Origin: Flavobacteriaceae bacterium
Lineage (GTDB): Bacteria; Bacteroidota; Bacteroidia; Flavobacteriales; Flavobacteriaceae
NCBI GenBank assembly: GCA_013001285.1
Contig: JABDMU010000039.1
Location: forward strand, 1 to 36,286
DNA length: 36,286 nucleotides
Direction: 5' to 3'
Shown in pieces: positions 15,726-23,602 of this stretch. Each line of letters begins with the position of its first letter. The stretch's first letter is position 1. The notes beneath the pieces are model-generated. The model did no database searches. It saw nothing but the letters and a program-made list of their open reading frames with translations, and had not been told where the DNA came from. The position numbers and the translations under genes were made by a program.

Positions 15726-16568
15726 TTATTGCGCCCATTCTGCGAGCGAATCTTTATTCATTTTTACATAATCAGCGTTGCCCGCTTCTTCTGCAGCAGC
15801 AAGAGATTTTTTGGCCAATGCGATCGCACCCATTTTATCGCCGGCAGCAGCGTAGATCAACGACTGTTGTCTCAGTTGCCAGAATCTAGGCTCTTTGTTC
15901 ATGGCCATAGCTTTGTCAATCCATTTCTTAGCTTGAGCAGCATCTTTACCTTCAGCAAGGTAATAGGTTGCAGCGGCATAATATTCGCCGAAACCTGGAC
16001 CAGCCATTGCTTTATCAATTGAAGCCATTACAGAAGCATCAGTTGGCACTTTAAAAGTTACCCCTACATAAGATTTCTCCCATAGAAAACCAATAACAGC
16101 TGAACTGCTTGTTAGGTCATCAAAGGAAATCGTAAACGTTTCAATATTCATTTCTACCGGATCAACCTGAGCAGTTACCCTTGCGGCAACTTTGGTTTCA
16201 TCAAGTTCAGCAGGCGCTCCACCTCCAGCATGGTCGGTATAGAAAATAACCTCCCATGTATCAGCTTGAGGAATAGTAAAAATAGCATAACTTCCTGCCT
16301 TAAGCGTTGTTTCTCCTACAACCACATCGTCACTAAATGTGATTTTCGTACGCGCGTTGGCTCCAGTTCTCCATATTTTACCATAAGGAACAAGGCCACC
16401 AAAGATAGTTCTTCCACGCATGTTTGGACGAGAATATTCAATAGACACATCTGTTAAACCAACCTTTTGTTCAACTTTAGCAGCTGGACTTGGTGCAGGT
16501 GTCTCAATTTGTGCATTTACAGAAAAAGAAAATGTAAATACAAGTAATAATAAAAGTACTTTTTTCAT
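15726..16568 (-). CDS. DUF2911 domain exported protein
   Basis: A 280-residue protein with a signal peptide (MKKVLLLLLVFTFSFSVNA, cleavage before Q). Residues about 35-165 form the DUF2911 domain, with the characteristic SIEYSRPNMRGRTIFG and PYGKIWRTGANARTKI motifs and a GSYAIFTIP strand. The C-terminal third (about 190-280) is helical and alanine-rich with repeated Ala-Lys-Lys patterns like TPR or Sel1 helices. The function of the domain is unknown; these proteins are abundant in Bacteroidota envelopes. The Ala-rich C-terminus and the good start context suggest a well-expressed protein. It is a single gene ending at its own terminator. Confidence 0.88.
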   Translation of the reverse strand: MKKVLLLLLVFTFSFSVNAQIETPAPSPAAKVEQKVGLTDVSIEYSRPNMRGRTIFGGLVPYGKIWRTGANARTKITFSDDVVVGETTLKAGSYAIFTIPQADTWEVIFYTDHAGGGAPAELDETKVAARVTAQVDPVEMNIETFTISFDDLTSSSAVIGFLWEKSYVGVTFKVPTDASVMASIDKAMAGPGFGEYYAAATYYLAEGKDAAQAKKWIDKAMAMNKEPRFWQLRQQSLIYAAAGDKMGAIALAKKSLAAAEEAGNADYVKMNKDSLAEWAQ

Positions 16569-16779
16569 TGTTGTTTAGAATTATTGATGATTAATATTTA
16601 GCGACGTAAAGTTACTCATTAGACGGTCTATAGCATGTTAACAAAAACTTAAATTAAGAGCGTAATTATTTATCCTGGTTTAAGGTTATGAAAACACATA
16701 TCGCAACATTTTAGATATGCAATCTGTAGAAAATGCTAAAAAATGGTCGATAAATTTCATGATCATTATCTCTTTTTAT

Positions 16780-16831
16780 GTTAAATTTTGTTTAACTTTT
16801 TAATATAATTATTAAACATTATGTATCTTTG
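16780..16831 (+). promoter_or_regulatory. Operator-promoter of the first photolyase-cluster operon
   Basis: A perfect inverted repeat GTTAAA-ttttg-TTTAAC (16780-16796) is followed by TTAAACA (16812-16818) and the -7 element TATCTTTG (16824-16831). TGTTTAA (16789-16795) and TTAAACA form a second inverted pair separated by 16 bases. The promoter at 21855-21906 has the same parts at the same spacing. No -33 TTG is present at 17-23 bases from the -7 element, which hints at activator dependence. Confidence 0.7.
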
Positions 16832-16849
16832 ACCTTTAAAAGATGACTA

Positions 16850-17500
16850 ATGACAAAAAAGAAAAAATTATCAAGTTCAGACCTCATAGATTTTTATATG
16901 GCTTATGTTCTAGAGCATAATGAGCCTCCAAAATCTGTATATAATTTTGCAAAGGATAACGGCTTCGATGAAATTGAGTTTTATCAATATTTCGCAAGTT
17001 TTGAAGCGCTGGAGCAATCTGTTTTTAAGGCATTTTTCGACAATACACATGCTATACTCGAAAAAAATGAGGACTATATTATGTTCGATGCGAAAAACAA
17101 ACTGTTGAGTTTTTATTTCACCTTCTTTGAGAATTTAACCGCCAACAGAAGCTATGTAGTTTATGCCTTAAAGGATAATTTAAAAGGTCTCAAAAAATTA
17201 AGAGCATTATCTCAATTGAAACAACGCTTCACTGCATACATTAAACATTTGGATATAAAGACCTTAGATCTTAAGCAAGAAAAATTAATGAAAGTTCAAA
17301 ATAGGGCTCTCGAAGAATCGGCTTGGTTACAATTATTAGTAACCATCAAGTTTTGGTTAGATGACAGCTCCCCTTCATTTGAAAAAACAGATATTTTCAT
17401 CGAAAAATCGCTGAATACCAGTTTCGATTTGCTCGATACAAAACCGCTTCATAGCATTATGGATCTGGGTAAATTTCTATTTAAAGAAAAAATGCACTAA
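16850..17500 (+). CDS. TetR/AcrR-like transcriptional regulator
   Basis: A 216-residue all-helical protein. Residues about 10-60 form a TetR-type DNA-binding domain: the recognition region SVYNFAKDNGFDEIEFYQYF resembles the classic helix-turn-helix ending with the Y-x-Y/H-F motif. The rest is a ligand or dimer domain of the TetR C-terminal kind, with no identifiable ligand. The first helix is basic (MTKKKKLSSSD). It is the first gene of the cluster, five bases before the ABC1 kinase, and probably controls its own operon; whether it binds the GTTAAA/TTTAAC operator just upstream is inference. Sequence divergence is high, so it may have a non-repressor role. Confidence 0.78.
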   Translation: MTKKKKLSSSDLIDFYMAYVLEHNEPPKSVYNFAKDNGFDEIEFYQYFASFEALEQSVFKAFFDNTHAILEKNEDYIMFDAKNKLLSFYFTFFENLTANRSYVVYALKDNLKGLKKLRALSQLKQRFTAYIKHLDIKTLDLKQEKLMKVQNRALEESAWLQLLVTIKFWLDDSSPSFEKTDIFIEKSLNTSFDLLDTKPLHSIMDLGKFLFKEKMH

Positions 17501-17505
17501 CACTA

Positions 17506-18816
17506 ATGAAGACCATAGACACAATTCCCACGACCAAACTTCAACGCGCCACCAAACTTGTTCAAACAGGAGCTAAAGTTGGTGTTAATTATTTGAAGTA
17601 TTATGGCGACAAACTCGTCAGTAATGAAGAGGAAGCAAAAGGTCGGCTTAATCAAAATAATGCTGAAGATATCTATGATGGTTTAAAACAATTAAAAGGA
17701 AGTGCGCTAAAAGTGGCCCAAATGCTAAGTATGGAAAAGAGCATTTTACCCAAAGCCTACGTCGAAAAATTTTCATTAGCACAATTTTCGGTACCCCCTT
17801 TATCGCCTCCACTTGTTATAAAAACATTTAAAAAATATTTTGGTAAACATCCAAACGAACTTTTTGATACTTTCAATGCAACTTCGGTAAATGCGGCCAG
17901 TATCGGTCAGGTACATCAAGCATTTAAGAATGGGCAAAAATTAGCTGTGAAAATTCAATATCCTGGAGTTGCAGAAAGTATCTCTTCAGATCTAACCATG
18001 GTCAAACCAATTGCCATAAAAATGTTTAATATTAAAGGTAAAGATTCGGATAAATATTTTCAAGAAGTGGAAAATAAATTGATCGAAGAAACCGACTACC
18101 TTTTGGAGATCGATCAAAGTACTGCTGTAGTTGATGCATGCCAGCATATCCCGAACTTAATATTTCCTCAGTATTATAAATCCCTTTCTTCCGAACGTAT
18201 CATTACCATGGATTGGATGCAAGGCGAACACCTTTCGGAATTTACAGCTCACAATACCAATGAAGCTTTGGCCACTAAAATCGGACAAGCCTTATGGGAT
18301 TTTTATATGTATCAGATGCATGTGCTTAGAAAAGTTCATGCCGATCCGCATCCAGGTAATTTTTTGATTTCTGAAGATGATAAACTTGTTGCTATCGATT
18401 TTGGATGCATGAAAGAAGTGCCTTCCGAATTTTACAAACCTTATTTTGAATTGGCAAAGAAAGAGAACATTAATAATCCTGAGATTTTTAAGGCTAAAAT
18501 GTTTGAATTAGAAATTTTGAGAGACGAAGATACACCTGAAGAACAACAATTTTTTACGGCCTTATTCCATGAAATGCTAAGTCTGTTTACGCAGCCATTT
18601 CATTCGGAATCATTCGATTTTTCAGATGCCTCATTTTTCGGAAAAATTGCAGAACTGGGTGAAAAATATAGTAAGAGCACAGAATTGAGGAAAATGAACG
18701 GCAATCGAGGTTCTAAACATTTTATATACATTAACAGAACCTTTTTTGGTCTTTATAATTTAATGTTCGACCTTAAAGCAAAAAATGTCAAGATCGATCA
18801 TTTCAAATCATTTTGA
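17506..18816 (+). CDS. ABC1/UbiB (AarF) family atypical kinase
   Basis: A 436-residue protein-kinase-like fold. Visible motifs: KVAQML near 66-71, in place of the family's KxGQ; the alanine-rich nucleotide loop NAASIGQVHQA near 127-137; the Lys of LAVKIQYPG near 148; the catalytic HADPHPGN near 280-287; and the metal-binding DFG (AIDFG) near 301. ABC1 proteins act as ATPases or kinases in isoprenoid lipid and quinone homeostasis; the actual substrate is unknown. No C-terminal membrane helices of the UbiB type are obvious. It follows the TetR gene by five bases and is followed after 29 bases by the SDR-DUF2867 gene, so it is part of the photolyase-cluster operon. Confidence 0.88.
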   Translation: MKTIDTIPTTKLQRATKLVQTGAKVGVNYLKYYGDKLVSNEEEAKGRLNQNNAEDIYDGLKQLKGSALKVAQMLSMEKSILPKAYVEKFSLAQFSVPPLSPPLVIKTFKKYFGKHPNELFDTFNATSVNAASIGQVHQAFKNGQKLAVKIQYPGVAESISSDLTMVKPIAIKMFNIKGKDSDKYFQEVENKLIEETDYLLEIDQSTAVVDACQHIPNLIFPQYYKSLSSERIITMDWMQGEHLSEFTAHNTNEALATKIGQALWDFYMYQMHVLRKVHADPHPGNFLISEDDKLVAIDFGCMKEVPSEFYKPYFELAKKENINNPEIFKAKMFELEILRDEDTPEEQQFFTALFHEMLSLFTQPFHSESFDFSDASFFGKIAELGEKYSKSTELRKMNGNRGSKHFIYINRTFFGLYNLMFDLKAKNVKIDHFKSF

Positions 18817-18845
18817 GTTGAAATCGCTCAATTGAATTAATCCTT

Positions 18846-20270
18846 ATGAAAATACTGGTCACAGGTGCCACCGGATATATTGGCAAAAGACTTATACCCA
18901 TTTTACTCGATCGAGGACATACTGTTGTCTGCGCTGTGCGAGGTAAATTACGGCTAGAAAATTTTTATGCCAATGAACCTAAGGTCAGTGTCGTTGAGGC
19001 TGATTTCCTGGATCCTGATAGCCTTGAGAATATTCCCAAAGATATTGACGCTGCTTATTATTTAATTCATTCCATGTCTAATTCGGTAAGCAAGTTTCAT
19101 CAAATGGAGGAAGATTGTGCACAGAATTTTAAGGACTATATAGAATCAACCCAAGTTAAGCAAGTCATCTATTTAAGTGGAATTACGAACGACAGCAAAT
19201 TATCAAAGCATTTACATTCACGAAAAAACGTAGAAATAACCCTTGAATCTGAACATTATGCCCTTACTGTTTTTAAGGCTGGTATTATTGTGGGTTCAGG
19301 CAGTTCTTCTTTTGAAATCATAAGAGATTTGGTAGAAAAACTACCGGTCATGATCGCTCCAAAATGGTTAAATACAAAGACACAGCCACTTGGTGTTCGC
19401 GACGTACTCGCCTATTTAAGTAAAGCTGTAGGAAGAGAAGAACTCTACAATAAATCCTATGACATTTTTGGCCCAGAAGTACTCACCTATAAGGACATGT
19501 TGTTACAGTTTGCCGAATGCAGGAAGTTAAAACGATACATTATTACTGTTCCGGTCATGACTCCGAAATTGTCAAGCTATTGGTTGTATTTTGTAACCTC
19601 GACTTCCTTTAAATTAGCCCAGACATTGGTCAATAGTATGGGTATTGAAATTATTGGAAAACCAAGTGATATCAATACTATTTTAGAGGTTTCACCAAGC
19701 ACCTACAAGGAAGCCGTTAAACTGGCTTTCGTCAAGATAAAACAAAACAGTATTGTTTCAAGCTGGAAGGATTCTTACGTGAGTGGTCGCTCGAAAAAAC
19801 GGGTTTCTACAAAATACATCAAGATACCAAAATATGGATGTTTTAAAGATGTGAAAGAACGTCCAGTGCTGAGTGAAGAACGTACACTTGAGAAAATTTG
19901 GTCCATTGGAGGTACTAACGGTTGGTATTACGGAACGACATTTTGGAGAATTAGAGGATTTTTAGATAAGCTGGTTGGTGGTACAGGCTTGCGTAGAGGC
20001 CGAACAAATCAAACCAGCATCAATGCCGGTGATGCCTTAGATTTCTGGCGCGTTTTGCTTGCCGATAAAGATGACAAACGCTTACTTCTTTTTGCTGAAA
20101 TGAAGTTACCTGGAGAGGCCTGGCTGGAATTTCGAGTGGCTGATGGCAAAATCTATCAACAGGCCGTTTTTAGACCAAGAGGCCTTGCGGGACGCCTCTA
20201 TTGGTATAGCGTTTTACCCTTTCACGGCTTGATCTTCAATGGGATGATCAATAAATTGGCTAATGCCTAA
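18846..20270 (+). CDS. Atypical SDR (NmrA-like) fused to DUF2867
   Basis: A 474-residue two-domain protein. The N-terminal part (about 1-290) is an NAD(P)-binding Rossmann fold with the GATGYIGKRLIP motif of atypical or extended SDRs and no classic YxxxK site. The C-terminal part (about 320-474) is the DUF2867 domain, with EKIWSIGGTNGWYYG, FWRIRGFLDKLVGG and FRPRGLAGRLYWY. DUF2867 resembles START/SRPBCC lipid-binding folds, so it may hold a hydrophobic ligand for the reductase. The reaction is unknown. Such genes often lie next to photolyase or cryptochrome genes, as here: the cryptochrome-like gene begins 27 bases later. Confidence 0.85.
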   Translation: MKILVTGATGYIGKRLIPILLDRGHTVVCAVRGKLRLENFYANEPKVSVVEADFLDPDSLENIPKDIDAAYYLIHSMSNSVSKFHQMEEDCAQNFKDYIESTQVKQVIYLSGITNDSKLSKHLHSRKNVEITLESEHYALTVFKAGIIVGSGSSSFEIIRDLVEKLPVMIAPKWLNTKTQPLGVRDVLAYLSKAVGREELYNKSYDIFGPEVLTYKDMLLQFAECRKLKRYIITVPVMTPKLSSYWLYFVTSTSFKLAQTLVNSMGIEIIGKPSDINTILEVSPSTYKEAVKLAFVKIKQNSIVSSWKDSYVSGRSKKRVSTKYIKIPKYGCFKDVKERPVLSEERTLEKIWSIGGTNGWYYGTTFWRIRGFLDKLVGGTGLRRGRTNQTSINAGDALDFWRVLLADKDDKRLLLFAEMKLPGEAWLEFRVADGKIYQQAVFRPRGLAGRLYWYSVLPFHGLIFNGMINKLANA

Positions 20271-20297
20271 GGCTCACTTCAAACGCAATACAACACC

Positions 20298-21773
20298 ATG
20301 AAAACTGCTACCATCCTTTTTCCGAATCAATTATTCAAAAATGCGGAAATCTTGGACGAAAGCAACAATATTTACCTTGTTGAAGAATATCTGTTTTTTA
20401 AACTCTACAAATTTCATAAACAAAAAATAGCATTTCATCGTGCAAGCATGAAATGTTATGCTGATCGCTTGAACAATCAAGATAAAAAAGTGATCTATAT
20501 CGATGCCGAAGATGAATTAAGCGATATACGGAACCTAATTCCTAAACTGATTGCTGATGGCTACAGAAGCTTGAATATAATTGATCCAATTGACAATTGG
20601 TTAGAAAAGCATATCCGTTCGGTTGCTGAAAATGTTGAAATAAACTGGTTTGAAAATCCCCTATTTATTAATGCAAAGGATGATTTAAAACCTTTTTTTA
20701 AAAGCTCGAAAAAGAAATTCTATCAAACTAGTTTTTACAAGCAACAACGAAAGGATAGAAACATTTTAATGACTGCTGATGGTCCTGAAGGTGGCGATTG
20801 GACCTACGACAAAGAGAATCGCAAGAAATATCCAAAGGATAAAAAACCGCCGGAAATAGAATTTCCAAAAATCACTTCCTATCACGAAGAGGCAACGGAT
20901 TATGTTGAAGCATACTTTGAAGACAATTATGGTGAAATAAACTCAACTATGGTTTATCCAATTGATCATGAATCGGCAAAGGCTTGGTTTGATCAATTCC
21001 TAGAAAGGCGATTTCATGACTTCGGTGCTTACGAAGATGCTATTCTACAAGATGAAATTATTTTAAATCACAGTGTGCTATCACCATTGATCAATGTTGG
21101 GCTCCTTGACCCTATGGCGGTCATCAAGACGGCTATCAAATATGCTAAAGATAACGAAGTTCCTATAAATTCTACCGAAGGTTTTGTCAGGCAAATTCTG
21201 GGTTGGCGGGAATTTATTAGGGGGATTTATATCGTAAAAGGAACGGAAGAACGCACAAAGAATTTTTGGAATTTTTCACGAGCCATTCCCAAATCATTTT
21301 ATGATGGTACAACTGGTATTCAACCTATTGATGATGTCATCAAAAAAGTTTTAAAAACGGGCTATGCGCATCATATCGAACGCTTGATGATCTTAGGAAA
21401 TTTTATGATGTTATGCGAATTCAATCCTAAGGAGGTTTATCAGTGGTTTATGGAACTCTTTATCGATGCTTATGATTGGGTCATGGTGCCCAATGTGTAT
21501 GGCATGAGTTTATATGCCGATGGTGGTCTGATGTCAACAAAACCCTATATAAGCAGTAGCAATTACATCATGAAAATGAGTGATTATTCTGAAGGCGATT
21601 GGCAGGAGATCTGGGACGGCATGTTCTGGAATTTTATGGATAAGCATCGCGATTTCTTTTCGAAAAATCCTCGTTTGAGCATGCTTATTGGAAATTTCGA
21701 TAAAATGGATAAAACTAAGCAAGAACGCCATTTGAAAAATGCAACTGAATTCTTCAAAACCCTTGATGAATAA
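20298..21773 (+). CDS. Cryptochrome/photolyase-related protein lacking Fe-S cysteines
   Basis: A 491-residue flavoprotein of the prokaryotic (6-4) photolyase/CryB (FeS-BCP) family, to judge by the N-terminal antenna-domain start ATILFPNQLF, ILGWREFIRGIY near 300-311, AHHIERLM at 357-364 with the repair-type double histidine, and PNVYGMSLYADGG near 398-410. FAD should bind in the C-terminal helical domain. The usual four Fe-S cysteines are all absent: the segment that normally carries three of them reads MSDYSEGDWQEIWDGMFWNF (427-446) and the earlier site reads GIQPIDDVI. The whole protein has only Cys53 and Cys373. The shortened, ordered substitution suggests an adapted clade rather than decay. 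It is last in the first operon. Confidence 0.88.
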   Translation: MKTATILFPNQLFKNAEILDESNNIYLVEEYLFFKLYKFHKQKIAFHRASMKCYADRLNNQDKKVIYIDAEDELSDIRNLIPKLIADGYRSLNIIDPIDNWLEKHIRSVAENVEINWFENPLFINAKDDLKPFFKSSKKKFYQTSFYKQQRKDRNILMTADGPEGGDWTYDKENRKKYPKDKKPPEIEFPKITSYHEEATDYVEAYFEDNYGEINSTMVYPIDHESAKAWFDQFLERRFHDFGAYEDAILQDEIILNHSVLSPLINVGLLDPMAVIKTAIKYAKDNEVPINSTEGFVRQILGWREFIRGIYIVKGTEERTKNFWNFSRAIPKSFYDGTTGIQPIDDVIKKVLKTGYAHHIERLMILGNFMMLCEFNPKEVYQWFMELFIDAYDWVMVPNVYGMSLYADGGLMSTKPYISSSNYIMKMSDYSEGDWQEIWDGMFWNFMDKHRDFFSKNPRLSMLIGNFDKMDKTKQERHLKNATEFFKTLDE

Positions 21774-21854
21774 TGCTTAATAACTAAATATTAGCCTGCG
21801 TTCACCTTTAAAAACATTTAAAAAGTCCACATTATTGTTTCAATATCTTTTAAT

Positions 21855-21906
21855 GTTAAATTTTGTTTAATGTTTGTTTTTTATAATTAAACAATACTTA
21901 TATTTG
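21855..21906 (+). promoter_or_regulatory. Operator-promoter of the second photolyase-cluster operon
   Basis: GTTAAA-ttttg-TTTAAT (21855-21871), TTAAACA (21887-21893) and the -7 element TATATTTG (21899-21906), each at the same distance as in 16780-16831. Unlike that promoter it also has TTTG at 21873-21876, 22 bases from the -7 element. It ends four bases before the GTG start at 21911. Confidence 0.7.
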
Positions 21907-21910
21907 AGTT

Positions 21911-22342
21911 GTGATACTCAATACAACTTATACAAGCAAAGAGCATAAACAACTTATCGCGGATAAAGTGGGAAAAGCATATTCTTTTTTTCAGGCCATA
22001 AAGCGAAAAGGTGTTGGCTCTAAGCGCTTGATCATAGATGATGTGAGTCCGAATCTCACGAATGTTTTGAATACCGTTGCTGATATTAATTATGCCAATA
22101 TTGAATTGCGCCCAAAAGGTATTTTAGTTCATATTAATAAAGGGCTTCAAACGTTCACTTGGGTCATTCCGTTTTATCAATTGGTACTTTATAAAGCGAA
22201 TGGTTCGAGCATTCATGCTCAAGGCAGGTATATCCATTTTAAAGCCAATCAAACCTTTAAAGAAAATAAGAACTTTCTAGATAAGCTTCTCGACGAAAAA
22301 GTAAAATTTGACGAACGCTATAATTTTCAGTACACGAGATGA
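21911..22342 (+). CDS. Uncharacterised protein, possible PH-like fold
   Basis: A 143-residue soluble protein with GTG as start; no other start codon is close. The N-terminal helix is basic and polar (YTSKEHKQLIADKVGKAY). Residues about 75-115 alternate hydrophobic and polar residues in the way of a small beta barrel (ELRPKGILVHINKGLQTFTW then IPFYQLVLYK), recalling bacterial PH-like domains; this is inference. The C-terminus is helical and charged. I do not recognise a named family. It is the first gene of the second operon, with the TATATTTG element only four bases before the GTG, and it overlaps the DUF2805 gene (ATGA), so the two are made together. Confidence 0.75.
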   Translation: MILNTTYTSKEHKQLIADKVGKAYSFFQAIKRKGVGSKRLIIDDVSPNLTNVLNTVADINYANIELRPKGILVHINKGLQTFTWVIPFYQLVLYKANGSSIHAQGRYIHFKANQTFKENKNFLDKLLDEKVKFDERYNFQYTR

Positions 22343-22611
22343 TCTTAACCGACAGAAACTTAGATAGAATCATAGAAATGGCCTGGGAAGACAGAACACC
22401 CTTTGATGCCATACGTTGGCAATTCAATTTAAAAGAACAAGAGGTCATTGAACTTATGAGAAAGGAATTGAAGCCAAAAAGTTTCAGACTTTGGAGAACT
22501 CGAGTTCAGGGCAGAAAAACGAAACATCAAAAATTACGCGACTTTGGATCCGGACGATTCAAATGTTCACGACAACGCCATATAACACACAACTCAATAT
22601 CAAAACGTTAA
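22339..22611 (+). CDS. DUF2805 (TIGR03643) family protein
   Basis: A 90-residue protein with the family pattern: LDRIIEMAWEDRTPFDAI, then KEQEVIELMRKELKPKSFRLWR and a basic tail VQGRKTKHQKL. The middle looks like a small helix-turn-helix, and the very basic C-terminus (rich in Arg, Lys, His) suggests nucleic-acid binding. The function is unknown. The family is repeatedly found near photolyase and cryptochrome genes. It starts inside the stop codon of the upstream gene (ATGA) and lies 53 bases before folE; a short weak hairpin is the only structure in that gap. Confidence 0.85.
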   Translation: MILTDRNLDRIIEMAWEDRTPFDAIRWQFNLKEQEVIELMRKELKPKSFRLWRTRVQGRKTKHQKLRDFGSGRFKCSRQRHITHNSISKR

Positions 22612-22664
22612 TCGTGCTTTGCTTTAAAATTGAGTCTTTTAAGACAGCACACTAAAAAGAAATT

Positions 22665-23363
22665 ATGAATACAAAAGAATTAATAAAGAAAAAGAAAAAT
22701 GGACATCGCCTAAATGGCTTTTCCATTGATGACATTGGTGATGATCACCTTTTTACAAGTTTAGAAACACCTATGAAAGCAAATGCTTTTAAAATGACTA
22801 ATGACGAAAAGAAAGCTAAAATTGCCATCTTATTTGAAGAAATTATGGAAGTGATTGGCTTAGACTTGACAGACGACTCTCTTAAAGGCACGCCTAATCG
22901 GGTTGCTAAAATGTATATTGATGAGATTTTTTCAGGTCTTGATCCGCGAAATAAACCCAAAATTGCACTTTTCGATAACAAATACCAATACAATCAGATG
23001 CTTGTTGAAAAAAATATAACCTTTTACTCAAATTGTGAACACCACTTTGTTCCAATCATAGGAAAGGCACATATCGCCTACATATCTTCCGGAAAGGTTA
23101 TTGGATTGTCCAAACTAAATCGCATCGTGCAATATTATGCGAAGCGACCACAAGTACAGGAACGCCTAACAAATCAAATTGCCAATGAGCTCAAATCTGC
23201 TTTAGACACCGAAGATGTTGCGGTGATCATTGATGCGAAGCATTTGTGTGTGTCGTCACGTGGTGTGAAAGATGACACTTCGGCAACGGTCACATCGTAT
23301 TATGGTGGAAAATTCCAATCACAAGCAAAAATCACTGAATTACATAACTATATAAACAATTAA
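22665..23363 (+). CDS. folE: GTP cyclohydrolase I
   Basis: A 232-residue enzyme that converts GTP to 7,8-dihydroneopterin triphosphate, the first step toward tetrahydrofolate and other pterins. Zinc ligands Cys124 and His127 (SNCEHHF) and Cys195 (HLCVSSRG) are all present, with the conserved KLNRIVQYYAKRPQVQERLT helix at 150-169. The first 45 residues are a basic, poorly conserved extension. It lies inside the photolyase cluster rather than with folate genes, which suggests that it supplies a pterin for a light-related function (for example an antenna cofactor of photolyase or cryptochrome); a housekeeping folE may exist elsewhere. The next gene begins four bases later. Confidence 0.95.
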   Translation: MNTKELIKKKKNGHRLNGFSIDDIGDDHLFTSLETPMKANAFKMTNDEKKAKIAILFEEIMEVIGLDLTDDSLKGTPNRVAKMYIDEIFSGLDPRNKPKIALFDNKYQYNQMLVEKNITFYSNCEHHFVPIIGKAHIAYISSGKVIGLSKLNRIVQYYAKRPQVQERLTNQIANELKSALDTEDVAVIIDAKHLCVSSRGVKDDTSATVTSYYGGKFQSQAKITELHNYINN

Positions 23364-23367
23364 AATT

Positions 23368-23592
23368 ATGGATCTCATTCACGAAGCAAATATGTTTGAA
23401 AAACAGAAACTTTCATTCAAAACAACAAGTGATCGCATTTTAGCTTCTCGAAAAGCTAAAGCACTAATTCTTGGTTTAAACGAAATCTATAAGCAGAAGA
23501 AAGATGAACAGATCATGGATTTAATGAAGCGACTTACAGTTGTAAAAAGAAAAATAGAAAAGCGTCTAAAAGGGAGACCTCTTGCCGCTTAA
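23368..23592 (+). CDS. Small charged helical protein, unknown
   Basis: A 74-residue soluble protein, almost wholly helical and very basic (about a quarter Lys and Arg), with a coiled-coil-like C-terminal half (MDLMKRLTVVKRKIEKRLKG). No motif is recognised. Its position, four bases after folE and ten before the SDR start, makes it an operon member. A DNA-, RNA- or protein-binding accessory role is possible, but nothing specific can be said. Confidence 0.75.
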   Translation: MDLIHEANMFEKQKLSFKTTSDRILASRKAKALILGLNEIYKQKKDEQIMDLMKRLTVVKRKIEKRLKGRPLAA

Positions 23593-23602
23593 ACACCATA
23601 TT

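Noticed and set aside
15729-16022. Plus-strand frames opposite DUF2911
   Set aside because: Shadows of the Ala-rich C-terminal coding region of DUF2911.
16637-16656. Possible inverted copy of the shared operator (GTTAACAAAAACTTAAAT)
   Set aside because: Similarity is loose and expected by chance in such AT-rich sequence; the spacing to a promoter element does not fit.
22612-22664. Possible pterin riboswitch upstream of folE
   Set aside because: The gap is only 53 bases with one very weak hairpin; too small for any known tetrahydrofolate-type riboswitch.
23582-23602. TTG start seven codons upstream for the SDR
   Set aside because: The ATG at 23603 places the nucleotide-binding motif at the usual distance and avoids overlap with the preceding gene.
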